Below are positions 1 to 8,947 of a stretch of DNA of 64,000 bases, piece after piece (position 1 is the first letter of the stretch; each line of letters starts with the position of its first letter). Origin of the DNA: Hyalangium versicolor (GTDB lineage: Bacteria; Myxococcota; Myxococcia; Myxococcales; Myxococcaceae). The stretch is from NCBI RefSeq assembly GCF_020103695.1, contig NZ_JAHXBF010000022.1, positions 124,001-188,000 of the forward strand. Reading direction: 5' to 3'. A program made the translations under genes and the position numbers. The notes beneath the pieces were generated by a model. The model made no database searches and was not told where the DNA came from. It saw only the letters and a program-made list of their open reading frames with translations.

Positions 1-100
1 AGCGCGGAACGAAGTGACATGGCGTGGACCTCGACGGAGCCGAGTGACTGAGCGGAATACGGAGTGAAGTCCGCTTCCGGGTCGTTCCCGCCCCGCGACT

Positions 101-1804
101 TCAGTGGCGCCAGGACAGCTCCGCTCCGTACGAGGGCTCCCACTGCCCCTTGTCATCGATGCGGAGGCGCTCGACTCCCGCGATGCCTCCGGCGCGGAGC
201 TGCCCGAACGGCGTCCTCACCGTGACGCCCAGGGCCGCATGGCCCGTGAGCGCGAAGGGATCTCCCTGGCTACCGCCTGGATACGTCACCCCCACCAGCG
301 CCCATCCCGCCGCTGCCTCGAGGAAGAGGCCCACCGGCCCCATGCTCTGCACACCGGTGAGGGCCTGAAGCGTGGCCTGGTGGATGCGCGCCCCCTGATT
401 GGCCTGGGGCGTCAGCGCGTAGGAGGCTCGCAGGCCGTAGTAATGGGGCGAGGGAGGGCTGCGCCACGCCACACTCGGCCCGGTGGCCACGCCTCCCAGC
501 ACCGGCTCTCGTAGCACGCTCAGCCCGAACTCCCAGCCAGCTCGCACGGGGGAAGGCGGCTCCGGGCGAAAGGGCAGCACCCGAGGCGCGGTGCTCTCAG
601 GGAAGTCCACGCGACTCTGCCCCGTGGCGCTCACGTACTGCTCATAGAAGGGGCGATCGAGCGGAACAGAGAACAGTCCTCGGCGCAGGGCTTCCTCGGC
701 CGGACCGCGCTCCTGCAGCTCGCGAGGCTCCATCTGGGGCACTCCCCTGGCGAGCTGGCTGAGTTCCAGGCGGGCCTCGGCGGTAGGAGAGCGCACCCAA
801 TACACCTCCCGCTCGGGCAGCCGCAGTTCCACCCGCTGACCCTTCGCGCGCCGCAGATCCGCCAGCCGGAAGCCCTCGTCATCCTCCACGGAGATGCGCA
901 GGGGCTCGAAGTGGGCGGGCAAGGTGAGAGTGGGGCCGCGAGGAAAGGGGCCCACCAGCGGGCGCCGGGGTGCACTACTCGGCGGGGAAGCGTGCACGGA
1001 GAGCCGGGCCGGGAGCCCCTTCACCCCATGCAGAGAGGCGGAGATGAAGGCCCCCAGCTCGCTGTACTCCACCATGCCATCGCCGTTGATGTCCGCGCCG
1101 CCCATCAGCCCCGAGCGCGTGACATGGCTGAACACGCCGGCGCGGATGCGAGACCACTCGAGCGTCTCACCGTCCTCGCTCTCGGCGAAGAGGAACCCCA
1201 CCTGGGGCCGTGCTTCCAGCTGCTCGCGAGAGAGCACTCCGCGCAGCTCCTCCAGCACTTCTGTCTCCGACTGGCCGCGGCGTCCCACGACGCCCGAAGC
1301 GCGGCAGGCATCCACGATGACGTGGACGTAGTCCGCTTCCAGGCGGTCCACCACCTGCGAGTAGAAGGAGAACCGGTCCAGCCGGCCGTCGGCCAGGGTG
1401 AAGTAGGCGTGTCCCGCTTCATCCGTGCTGCCGTGCCCCACGTAGATGACGAGCACGTCCGTCTCTCGCCCGGCTTCCCGGTCCGCACGGTGGGCCGCTT
1501 TCAGCCGAGCCACCGCGTGGGTGAGCTCCGCGGACGTGGGAGGCCGGACGCCCGCTAGCACGGGGCGATGGGTCTGGCGGGTGGGCTCGTCCGCGTCGAC
1601 CAGCAGCGTCGTCTCCACCCCCAGCCGCTGCAGCGTCTCCGCCCAGAGGACGCCGTCGTCATCCGCGAAGCGCAAGGGAGGCAGACTCGGATCGTCGCTG
1701 GCGTTGTGGGCGATGACGAGCGCGCGGCGCACCACCGGCGTGGCGAAAGCGGGAGCCGTGATGAACAGCAGGGCGGCTCCGAGGAGTGCTCCGAGCGCTC
1801 TCAT
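101..1804 (-). CDS. Caspase-fold (peptidase C14) protease with EF-hand
   Basis: A 567-residue secreted or periplasmic protein. Residues 1-22 form a signal peptide ending at a typical A-F-A site. Residues 26-290 look like a C14 caspase-like domain: strand-His block VIYVGHGSTDEAGH (His about 124) and strand-Cys block VHVIVDACRAS (Cys about 167) form the expected dyad. Residues 238-249 (DINGDGMVEYSE) are a full EF-hand calcium loop, so activity may depend on calcium. The C-terminal 250 residues resemble an outer-membrane or beta-rich domain but I do not recognise them. The start overlaps the stop of the upstream membrane protein by 4 bp, so it is the third gene of a sigma/zinc-finger/caspase operon. 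Myxobacterial caspase-like genes often sit behind such sigma pairs; the substrate is unknown. Confidence 0.85.
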   Translation of the reverse strand: MRALGALLGAALLFITAPAFATPVVRRALVIAHNASDDPSLPPLRFADDDGVLWAETLQRLGVETTLLVDADEPTRQTHRPVLAGVRPPTSAELTHAVARLKAAHRADREAGRETDVLVIYVGHGSTDEAGHAYFTLADGRLDRFSFYSQVVDRLEADYVHVIVDACRASGVVGRRGQSETEVLEELRGVLSREQLEARPQVGFLFAESEDGETLEWSRIRAGVFSHVTRSGLMGGADINGDGMVEYSELGAFISASLHGVKGLPARLSVHASPPSSAPRRPLVGPFPRGPTLTLPAHFEPLRISVEDDEGFRLADLRRAKGQRVELRLPEREVYWVRSPTAEARLELSQLARGVPQMEPRELQERGPAEEALRRGLFSVPLDRPFYEQYVSATGQSRVDFPESTAPRVLPFRPEPPSPVRAGWEFGLSVLREPVLGGVATGPSVAWRSPPSPHYYGLRASYALTPQANQGARIHQATLQALTGVQSMGPVGLFLEAAAGWALVGVTYPGGSQGDPFALTGHAALGVTVRTPFGQLRAGGIAGVERLRIDDKGQWEPSYGAELSWRH

Positions 1805-2541
1805 GGAAGCTCCTCGATGCGGACGAGTTGCCGCCGCACGATCGCCTCATCGGAGCGGGGGGCCTGGGGGGCGTGGAGCCCCACCTCTGGCGTCGAGGTG
1901 AAGGTGGCCTCTACCTCCACGGTGCCCGGCGTGTCTGGCAGTGGAACCGTCCACTCCAGAGCGGCCTCCTTTCCCGGACGTCCCGTGATGGGAAAGGCTT
2001 CCTCCTTCTTCTCCCGCCCCAGGATCCGGATGGCCACGTGGGAGAGCGGAGGTTCCGCGCCTACGGCGAAGGCGAGCCTGGCGCCTGGGGGGCACGCCTG
2101 CCCGGGAGCCAGTTCACGGAGCGAGTGTTCTGGCGCCGCGCAGAAGAGACGCAGCACCGCGTCCGGCGCCACCGTCCCCGCACCGCGCACGCGCCACTCG
2201 GATTCATGGGGTGGGATGAGCACCACCCCCAGGCACACGGCAACCACCGCCGCTCCGAGCACCATCCCTCTCTGCCATCGGCTGCGGGGAGACATCTCCG
2301 AGGCCGCCGCAAGCGCGGCCTCCAGTCCCGCCGCCTCCAACCCCGCGTGCTCCGCCGAGGAGAACCTGTCCAGGCCGCCTGTCTCGAGCGCGCGGTGGGC
2401 CAGCGCCCATCTCTCATACCGCGCGCCACACGGCTCGCAGGCGTGGGCGTGGCGCAGCAAGCGCGAAGCCTGGGCGGAGGAGAGCCCTCCCAGCGCCCAG
2501 GTCTCCAGCGCCCGATCGATGTGTCGGTCGAACCATCTCAT
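1801..2541 (-). CDS. Putative zinc-finger anti-sigma-like membrane protein
   Basis: 246 residues. The N-terminus carries an H-x3-C-x2-C motif (HAHACEPC, His31, Cys35, Cys38), the mark of zinc-binding anti-sigma domains, and one membrane segment lies near residues 92-110. The remaining 130 residues would be periplasmic. It overlaps the sigma factor gene upstream and the caspase gene downstream by 4 bp each, so the three are translationally coupled. By analogy with ECF sigma/anti-sigma pairs it probably holds the sigma factor at the membrane, and the periplasmic part may sense or contact the secreted caspase-fold protein. That role is inference; the domain after the membrane segment is not recognised. 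Confidence 0.7.
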   Translation of the reverse strand: MRWFDRHIDRALETWALGGLSSAQASRLLRHAHACEPCGARYERWALAHRALETGGLDRFSSAEHAGLEAAGLEAALAAASEMSPRSRWQRGMVLGAAVVAVCLGVVLIPPHESEWRVRGAGTVAPDAVLRLFCAAPEHSLRELAPGQACPPGARLAFAVGAEPPLSHVAIRILGREKKEEAFPITGRPGKEAALEWTVPLPDTPGTVEVEATFTSTPEVGLHAPQAPRSDEAIVRRQLVRIEELP

Positions 2542-3275
2542 GGCGTGCTCCAGAAGCCGCTCAGGGCCATGGCAACGAGGATGACCTTCAGCCCGAGCTG
2601 CTCGGAAGCGGGGCCCGTCTCCAGCCAGCCTGAAGCGGTCAGGTATTCGGTGAACTGCGTGCGCAGGTGGCGCTCGCGAACCCGCAGCTCGGCCCGGGTG
2701 AGCCCCAGGCGCTCCGCGGCGCTCTCCTGCGAGAGCTCCTCCATGAAACGCAGCTGCGCGAGGGCTCGTGTCTCTGGGGAAAGCCCCTCCAGGAAGCTGC
2801 GCACCAGCGTGCGGACCTCTGCCTCCAGTGCCACTTCCTCTGGGCTGCGGCCCTCGGTGGCCAGGTGCCTCAGCTCGGACGTGTCCTCCATGGGCACGGC
2901 CTCACGGGAGATGCGGCCGGAAGCGCGCATCAGATCGATGGCGGCGGAGCGGGCCACGGTGAGCAGAAAGCCCACGTAGGGCCTGACCCCGTCATAGGCC
3001 TGGCGGAGAGAGGGCCGGAACGCGCGGACGAAGGTCTCCTGATGCGCCGCGTCAAGATCCAGCGGAGAGAGCCCCACCCACTGAGGGTTTTCCCCGGTAC
3101 GAACCGCGAATCGGCGAGAGAGGTAGCGCAACACCTCGGGGGAGTAGGCGCGGTAGACCTGCGTGAGGACGGACGAGTCCCCTCGGCGGAACGCCTCCAA
3201 GATGGACCGATCGTCCCCTGGCAGCACGTCTTCTCCGTCTGACGCGGAATGTTCCGGGCTCCGTACCCAGGGCAT
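2538..3275 (-). CDS. RNA polymerase sigma-70 family (ECF-like) sigma factor
   Basis: 245 residues. Region 2 spans about residues 35-125: the block ending PYVGFLLTVARSAAIDLMRASGR is the usual core-binding and -10 recognition helix with a DLMR turn. Region 4 spans about 160-225 and has a helix-turn-helix (LSQESAAERLGLTRAELRVRERHLR). A long loop lies between regions 2.1 and 2.2 (residues 60-80), which is common in myxobacterial variants. It is the first gene of the three-gene unit with the zinc-finger protein and caspase. The gap to the upstream hydrolase stop is 82 bp, enough for its own promoter. Target genes are unknown; autoregulation is typical of the family. Confidence 0.85.
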   Translation of the reverse strand: MPWVRSPEHSASDGEDVLPGDDRSILEAFRRGDSSVLTQVYRAYSPEVLRYLSRRFAVRTGENPQWVGLSPLDLDAAHQETFVRAFRPSLRQAYDGVRPYVGFLLTVARSAAIDLMRASGRISREAVPMEDTSELRHLATEGRSPEEVALEAEVRTLVRSFLEGLSPETRALAQLRFMEELSQESAAERLGLTRAELRVRERHLRTQFTEYLTASGWLETGPASEQLGLKVILVAMALSGFWSTP

Positions 3276-3357
3276 CCGCGGCCCTCATGCTGTCATACGG
3301 AGCGGGCTTCGGATCCTGGCTATTCCCACTCCAGCGGAGCGGGAGGCGAAACCCGGG

Positions 3358-4923
3358 TCACGGGACCTGGGCGGAGGGGGCGGGAAAGGGCGGGACCTCG
3401 AAGTCGGGCACTGGCAAGGACACCGTTGCAGGCAATTTTTGGGTGTCGCCCGTCTTGAGGAAGGCAATCACCTGGTCCAGCACCGCGGGCTCCTGCGCGA
3501 AGACAGGACCTCGCGTGTGGTGGACGCCTCGGTGGACAAGGACGACCTTGCCGTTGGGGAAGTAGGGCAGGATGCCCAGCGTGTTGTCGATGGGCGTCGA
3601 CGTGTCCCAGTCGCCGTGGAAGAAGACCACCGGCACCGGATTGGGCACGGGCAGGCGCAGCGCATCGCCGACGTCCGGTGTCGGCCAGGCCTCCGTGGAG
3701 GCCATCAGCGCGTCGAAGTCCCAGCGGCCAAGGAACTCCGTGCCTGGATCGGTGCGCAGCAGATGGCCCCGGCTGGCAGAGACCGAGAGGCTGCTGTCGA
3801 TGAGCGGCTCGATGATGCGGACGGGGGAGCTGATGTCCTGCCGTCGCTCGATGACCTCGCGCGCCCAGTCATCGTAGTGGCGGTGGTAGAGAGAGAGGAC
3901 GAAGGCGGGCCAGGACGGAGGCGCGCGGAGCAACGAGCCCTGGAAGTCCTCCAGCCCCAGCGTCACCGTCTGCGACTGCCCGGTCTTGCCATTCTTGACG
4001 CTGACCTGGATGGGGCCGCTCGCCAGACGGTCGCGCACCGCTCGCAGCGCCGCCATGACGCCGCCTTTGGGCAGGTAGGGCTGGAGGGCCGGAGCCTGGT
4101 CCGCGTCCCAGGCGATTCGCTGGAGCGCCGCGAAGACATGCGATGGCATGTCGTAGCTGTTGTCGAGCGGCTCCACACCGGAGAGCAGCGCCCGGGCCAC
4201 GATCTCCGGATGGCGCCGCATCACCGCGAAGCTCCACTGGGAACCGAAGCTCTGGCCGGACAGGGTGATGCTGCGATAGCCCAGCGCCCGACGCAGATCG
4301 TTGACGTCCTCGGCGTACTCGATGACGTTGTAGCCGGAGAGGTCCTTGCCGGGATGGGCCGCCACCGCGTCGCGGGCCAGCTTCACCATGGCCTCCGCCT
4401 CCGCGGCCAGCGAGCGTGGCCGGTCCAGGGGCTCGGGCACCTGCGGCATCGTCAGGATTTCGCCGCGCGGCGAGTAGCCACGCTGGTCTACCACCACCAC
4501 GTCACCCGCGGCCCTGTAGGGGAGAATCCCCTCGAGCTGTGTGCGCGCGGCGGCGTCGCTGTCCGTGAACGCGTTCAGGTAGGAGCGCCCGGGACCGCCT
4601 GGCAGGACGAAGATGGGCGGTGCCCCGGTGGGCCGCTGGGCCCGGATGCGCGCGAATCCGATGCCGATGACGCGGCTGCCTGGGACGGAGCGATTCTCCG
4701 GAACGTAGAGCGTGCCCAGCTCATAGCGCAGCGGCTCGCCCTCCGGCGTCTTCGTGGTCCCCGTCTCGAGGACGACGTCGCCCGCCTTGTGCGCGGTCTC
4801 CGCAGGCGCCGCCACCGCCAGGGGCCCGACGATGACGGCGAGAAACAACGGCCAACCCCACTTCCAACGCGATGCTGTCGACTCGATGTCCAGGGTGGTC
4901 TCCTCTGGAGACCTGTAACGCAT
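3358..4923 (-). CDS. Alpha/beta hydrolase, proline-iminopeptidase / TAP-like
   Basis: 521 residues. An N-terminal membrane or signal segment at about 22-40 suggests export. The oxyanion motif GGPG is at 109-112, and the nucleophile elbow SGQSFG places the Ser at about 225. The acid (FHGDWDTSTP) and the histidine (HRGVHHTRG) follow near the C-terminus, so the triad is complete. This arrangement is typical of S33 prolyl aminopeptidases and of secreted Streptomyces tripeptidyl aminopeptidase-like enzymes. It probably trims short peptides outside the cytoplasm, fitting a predatory, protein-feeding lifestyle. It lies upstream of the sigma-factor operon on the same strand but 82 bp away. Confidence 0.8.
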   Translation of the reverse strand: MRYRSPEETTLDIESTASRWKWGWPLFLAVIVGPLAVAAPAETAHKAGDVVLETGTTKTPEGEPLRYELGTLYVPENRSVPGSRVIGIGFARIRAQRPTGAPPIFVLPGGPGRSYLNAFTDSDAAARTQLEGILPYRAAGDVVVVDQRGYSPRGEILTMPQVPEPLDRPRSLAAEAEAMVKLARDAVAAHPGKDLSGYNVIEYAEDVNDLRRALGYRSITLSGQSFGSQWSFAVMRRHPEIVARALLSGVEPLDNSYDMPSHVFAALQRIAWDADQAPALQPYLPKGGVMAALRAVRDRLASGPIQVSVKNGKTGQSQTVTLGLEDFQGSLLRAPPSWPAFVLSLYHRHYDDWAREVIERRQDISSPVRIIEPLIDSSLSVSASRGHLLRTDPGTEFLGRWDFDALMASTEAWPTPDVGDALRLPVPNPVPVVFFHGDWDTSTPIDNTLGILPYFPNGKVVLVHRGVHHTRGPVFAQEPAVLDQVIAFLKTGDTQKLPATVSLPVPDFEVPPFPAPSAQVP

Positions 4924-5240
4924 CTGCGGGAAAACTACTCCCCGGTCCCGGAAGAATCCTCCCCGCTACCGCATCGGGACGATCTGCCAGTTTAGATCGG
5001 GCTCCGCGTACACGATCTGATCATCCGACGGATTGAGGCCGTCCAGCAGCCGTATCCTAGCGGCAGGTTCTTGCCGGTGGGCAAAGCCTGTCTGGCAAGA
5101 ACTTGCCGATAGGAGATGAACTCCCAGAAAGCTCCGCAGCGGGCGGCTCTCGAAGCACGTCGTCAGGAGACCGGCACACAGGATGCTTCAGCACGGCTCC
5201 AGCCCGCATGGCGCGGGCTCGTTTCCAAGGACTCCTCGAC
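4924..5240. other. Divergent intergenic region with long inverted repeat
   Basis: This 317-bp gap separates the minus-strand hydrolase from the plus-strand GON-domain genes. It must hold promoters for both. The only clear structure is the inverted repeat at 5062-5107, listed separately. No credible coding frame was found. Confidence 0.6.
5062..5107. promoter_or_regulatory. Inverted repeat, two self-palindromic half sites
   Basis: GGCAGGTTCTTGCC at 5062-5075 and GGCAAGAACTTGCC at 5094-5107 are inverted copies differing at one base. Each arm is itself close to a palindrome (GGCAAG-AA-CTTGCC). They flank an 18-base spacer. As DNA this suits two operator sites for a dimeric regulator; as RNA it would form a strong hairpin. 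It ends 133 bp before the first GON-domain start. Confidence 0.5.
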
Positions 5241-6416
5241 ATGCCCTCCCTGGCTCGCCCCTTTTCCGACTGGAAGCCTCTCGGTCTGGCGTTGACGGCT
5301 TCAGCTTCCCTGCTGCTACCGGGCCTCAGCTTCGCGGCTGCCTCCTGCGCCGAGATCCACGCGTCCAATCCCGCAGCAGGAGATTCCAGTTACACCCTCG
5401 GCATCGGCAACCGCCAGGTGAACGTGTTCTGCCACGACATGGCCGGCACGCCCCGGGAGTACCTCGTCCTGCCCCATACCGGGGCCACCACCAACTACTC
5501 CTATTACGGAAAGGGGCCGAACACTTCCGCCGACGGGCTGACGACGTGGTTCACCAAGGTGCGCTTCAACCCCGCGACGCTCACGCTCAAGACCGACGAC
5601 TTCACCTTCGCGACGAGCCAGGGCTGGATATTCTTCGGGAACCTCCCCCGCATCTACAACAACTCACTGGCACACGCGGCGGACTGCGCCGGCTTGGGCT
5701 TCCCGAGCGGCCGGAGCAACGTTGATCTGACGGGCACCCCCTTCGACATCGTCCCCGACCAGTTCCACCTCGCGGGGGCCGGCCCCACGGGCTCAGTCAC
5801 CTTCACGGGCTCCCAGATCGTCAACCTCATGGGAGGTGGCTACTGCGGCAGCCTCTCCCCCGCCAACAACGAGCTGAAGCTCGCCTGGCATTCCGCTGCG
5901 GAGTGCAGCTCGGGCGCCCCCAGCATCGTGCTCAATGGTCCCGCGGAGTTGACGCTGGAGTGCGGCTCGAGCCCCTACAGCGATCCGGGCGCCCAGGCGT
6001 TCGATGGGTGCGGCAACCCGATCACGCTCCACAGCTACAACACCGGAGCGGACTCGTACGGGCCCGGCCCCAACACGAGCGCCGAGGGCACATACTCGGT
6101 CTCCTATGCCGCGTGGACGGAGCAGGGCACTGCCAATGCCGTGAGGACCGTGAACGTGGATGACCGGACTGCCCCGACGCTCACGCTCAAGGGGGGAAGC
6201 CAGATCGTGCACACATGTGGCAGCCAGTGGGTGGATCCGGGAGTGACCGCGACGGATGCCTGCTACGGGGACCTGACGCTCCAGGTGTCTCGCACGGGTG
6301 ACGTGAATGGATGGGCTGCGGGCACCTATACGGTGACGTACTCGGTGACGGACACGGGTGGCAACGCGGCCACGCCCGTGACGCGCACCGTGAACGTCGT
6401 CAACTGCCCCTGGTGA
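5241..6416 (+). CDS. GON-domain secreted protein with Ig-like domains
   Basis: 391 residues from the ATG at 5241, chosen because AAGGA lies 10 bases upstream and the signal peptide begins there; a longer open frame starts at 5103 but would bury the signal peptide. The signal peptide ends about residue 33. A GON domain follows (about 35-215), recognised by CAEIH, GIGNRQVNVFCHDMAGTPREY, and the paired cysteines and GGGYCG at its end. Residues 220-390 hold two immunoglobulin-like units of the DUF5011 type (AYSDPG/VDPG-like turns). GON domains are known from ADAMTS proteases and many myxobacterial surface proteins. There is no C-terminal anchor, so it is probably released. It is a tandem paralog of the next gene. 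Confidence 0.8.
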   Translation: MPSLARPFSDWKPLGLALTASASLLLPGLSFAAASCAEIHASNPAAGDSSYTLGIGNRQVNVFCHDMAGTPREYLVLPHTGATTNYSYYGKGPNTSADGLTTWFTKVRFNPATLTLKTDDFTFATSQGWIFFGNLPRIYNNSLAHAADCAGLGFPSGRSNVDLTGTPFDIVPDQFHLAGAGPTGSVTFTGSQIVNLMGGGYCGSLSPANNELKLAWHSAAECSSGAPSIVLNGPAELTLECGSSPYSDPGAQAFDGCGNPITLHSYNTGADSYGPGPNTSAEGTYSVSYAAWTEQGTANAVRTVNVDDRTAPTLTLKGGSQIVHTCGSQWVDPGVTATDACYGDLTLQVSRTGDVNGWAAGTYTVTYSVTDTGGNAATPVTRTVNVVNCPW

Positions 6417-6498
6417 GCTGAGAGCCCAGGGGCCGGGCATCCGTGTTGCACAGGGCTAGACTGAGCCTATTGCTGGCTCGATCCCAAGGAAGCCTCAA

Positions 6499-8679
6499 AT
6501 GCCCTCCCTTGCTCGCCCCGTTCCCCATGGTAGGCCGCTCTGGTTGATGTGGATGGCAGCAGCGCCGCTGCTGCTGCCGGGCATCAGCTTCGCGGCAACC
6601 TCCTGTGCCGAGATCCATACGTCCAATCCCGCGGCAGGAGATGGCAGCTATACCCTCGGCATCGGCGACCAGCGGGTGGACGTGTTCTGCCACGACATGG
6701 CCGGCACTCCCCGGGAGTACGTCGTCCTGCCCCATACGGGGAGCACCACCAACTACTCCTATTACGGACAGGGACCGAACACGTCCGCCGACGGGTTGAC
6801 GACGTGGTTCTCCCAGGTGCGCCTGGACCCCGCGACGCTCACGCTCCTGCTCGACGACACCACCTTCTCCACGAGTCAGGGCTGGATATGGTTCGACACC
6901 GGATACCAATACAGCCGGGCTCTCGGAATCGCTGCTGACTGCGTGATGCCCGAATCCGACTCTGGCCGGAGCAACATCGATCTGACAGGCACCCCCTTCG
7001 ACATCGTCCCCGACCAGTTCCACCTCGTGGGGGCCTGGCCGGCGGGCTCCGCCATCTTCAGCAGCCCCCAGAGCGTCAACCTCAAGGGCGGCGGCTACTG
7101 TGGCGGCATCAGCACCCTCGACAACCGCCTGCGAGTCAACCTGCGGTCCGCTCCGGAACCCAATGCGGATCTGGTCCACAGCTACAGCTTCTCCACCAGC
7201 GCGGCTGACTCGGTGGGCGGCGCGCACGGCACCCTCCAGGGTGGCGCCAAGACTGCCAATGGCGAGGTGGTGCTGAACGGCTCGAGCTCCTACGTGAGCC
7301 TGCCCATCGGCAACACCCTCTCCCAGCTCCAGGATGCGACCTTCGAAGCGTGGGTGCAGTGGAACGGGGAACCCGGGACAGAGGCGAACATCTTCAACGT
7401 CGAAGGCGCCGCGTCTTCCTACCTCAGCCTGCGGGCGACCCGGCAAGGCACGCCGCTCTTCGTCATCAACTCCGCCCAAGGGGACAAGTTGAGCGTGGAG
7501 TCGCCCTACAAACCCTTCCCAGCGGGAGTTCTCACCCATGTGGTGGTGACCATCGACCACATGACCCAGATCACCCGCTTGTACATCAACGGCCTGGAGG
7601 TGGCGCGAAGCTCCTCGCCGCTCACCCCGGCCACCCTGGGCGCGGCCTCGAACAGCACCTTGGGCTACTCGATGTATGGAGAGGATCCCTTCTTCAAGGG
7701 CTCCATCTCGGAGTTCCGCGTCTACCGGACAGCCCTATCGCCAACCCAGATCGCCGCCCGCTTCGACGCGAAAGATACTCCCCGAGTGCTGGAGACGAGC
7801 ATCAGCGAACAACCGGCCAACCCCAGCAACCAGGGCAGCGCCTCGTTCCTCTTCAGCGGCAACGGGACGCAACTGCACTACCTGTGCAGCCTGGATGGGA
7901 ACACCTTCGGGGCCTGCACCTCGCCGTTCACCATCGAGCCTCTCAGCGAGGGCCTCCATACCTTTCAAGTCAAGGCACACGACACGATGGGCAACATGGA
8001 GGCCATGCCCTCATCGTTCTCCTGGCGGGTGGACCTGACGCCCCCCGAGACGCGCTTCGACTCGACGCCCGCGCCCGAAACGCGGGTGCAGGCTCCCTCC
8101 TTCTCGTTCTCCTCCAGCGAGCCCCGCTCCACCTTCGAGTGCAGCCTCGACCAGGCGCCCTTCTCCGAGTGCCCTGGCGTCTTCCCCGCCCTGGCGGACG
8201 GCCCTCACCGGCTCTCCGTTCGAGCCATCGATGAGGCCACCAACGTGGACCCCGACCCCGCCCGCTATTCCTGGACGGTCGATACCGCAGCTCCTCAGGA
8301 ACCCTCTTTCGAAGTGCCCGCTCCCGGCCAGACGCTCTTCACGGACAGGCCCTCCTTCTCCGGCAAGGCCGAGCCCGGCATCACCTTGAGGCTCTTCATC
8401 GACGGCGTTGAAGCCGACCCAGTCGAAACCAATGACCAAGGCTTCTGGAGAATCCTGCCCGCGTCTCCGCTCCCCTGGGGAAAGCACCGCGTCACGGCCG
8501 TAGCCAGCGACAGGGCCGGCAACACCAGCCCCCTGGCCATCGAGGTACATTTCTCCACCTCTCAGCGCGGCGCCTATGGGCTGAACTGCGCTGCTACCTC
8601 CTCCTCGTGGCGGGGCTCCTCGCCGTGGGCACTGCTGCTGATCGGGCTCCTGTACACACGCCGCCGGCCGTTCCACTGA
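6499..8679 (+). CDS. GON-domain, LamG and Ig-like surface protein with MYXO-CTERM-like tail
   Basis: 726 residues, start supported by AAGGAAG upstream of the ATG. The signal peptide and GON domain (to about residue 215) closely match the preceding gene. Residues 228-415 form a LamG/concanavalin-like domain (HSYSFSTSAADSVGGAHG at its start, FKGSISEFRVYRTALS at its end). Residues 425-700 hold three Ig-like repeats. The last 30 residues (Cys about 695, a hydrophobic stretch WALLLIGLL, then RRR) match the layout of MYXO-CTERM sorting tails, which are cleaved and lipid-anchored at the outer membrane. It may bind a glycan or protein ligand on the cell surface. Confidence 0.8.
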   Translation: MPSLARPVPHGRPLWLMWMAAAPLLLPGISFAATSCAEIHTSNPAAGDGSYTLGIGDQRVDVFCHDMAGTPREYVVLPHTGSTTNYSYYGQGPNTSADGLTTWFSQVRLDPATLTLLLDDTTFSTSQGWIWFDTGYQYSRALGIAADCVMPESDSGRSNIDLTGTPFDIVPDQFHLVGAWPAGSAIFSSPQSVNLKGGGYCGGISTLDNRLRVNLRSAPEPNADLVHSYSFSTSAADSVGGAHGTLQGGAKTANGEVVLNGSSSYVSLPIGNTLSQLQDATFEAWVQWNGEPGTEANIFNVEGAASSYLSLRATRQGTPLFVINSAQGDKLSVESPYKPFPAGVLTHVVVTIDHMTQITRLYINGLEVARSSSPLTPATLGAASNSTLGYSMYGEDPFFKGSISEFRVYRTALSPTQIAARFDAKDTPRVLETSISEQPANPSNQGSASFLFSGNGTQLHYLCSLDGNTFGACTSPFTIEPLSEGLHTFQVKAHDTMGNMEAMPSSFSWRVDLTPPETRFDSTPAPETRVQAPSFSFSSSEPRSTFECSLDQAPFSECPGVFPALADGPHRLSVRAIDEATNVDPDPARYSWTVDTAAPQEPSFEVPAPGQTLFTDRPSFSGKAEPGITLRLFIDGVEADPVETNDQGFWRILPASPLPWGKHRVTAVASDRAGNTSPLAIEVHFSTSQRGAYGLNCAATSSSWRGSSPWALLLIGLLYTRRRPFH

Positions 8680-8947
8680 GTTCCCTGGCACTGAGACGAT
8701 CATCCCAGGGGAGCAGGCACCCAACCGTCGGAACAAGTGCGCGGTTGCGTGTCAATGACGGTAAACCCAAGCAGCCACTGGGCCCGATACATCCTTCATG
8801 CATGTAACATTTGAGCTTGCCAACCCACCCACTGAGTTGGTATTCACAGACTTACTGGTTACGTAGTCAGGGGCATATTCACTCCACTGCACCCACGTTT
8901 CCATTGACCCGTCTACCTGTGCACCCATCAACCACCCTGCCCCCTCC

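Noticed and set aside
1..100. Imperfect repeats of a CGGA...GAGTGA kind at the left edge.
   Set aside because: Too short and cut by the window edge to judge.
5103..5240. 46-codon N-terminal extension of the first GON-domain protein.
   Set aside because: The paralog starts at the matching internal ATG with the same ribosome site and signal peptide.
8680..8947. Searched for a -24/-12 promoter before the activator gene.
   Set aside because: Several GG starts were present but none had GC at the right spacing; the activator promoter remains unknown.
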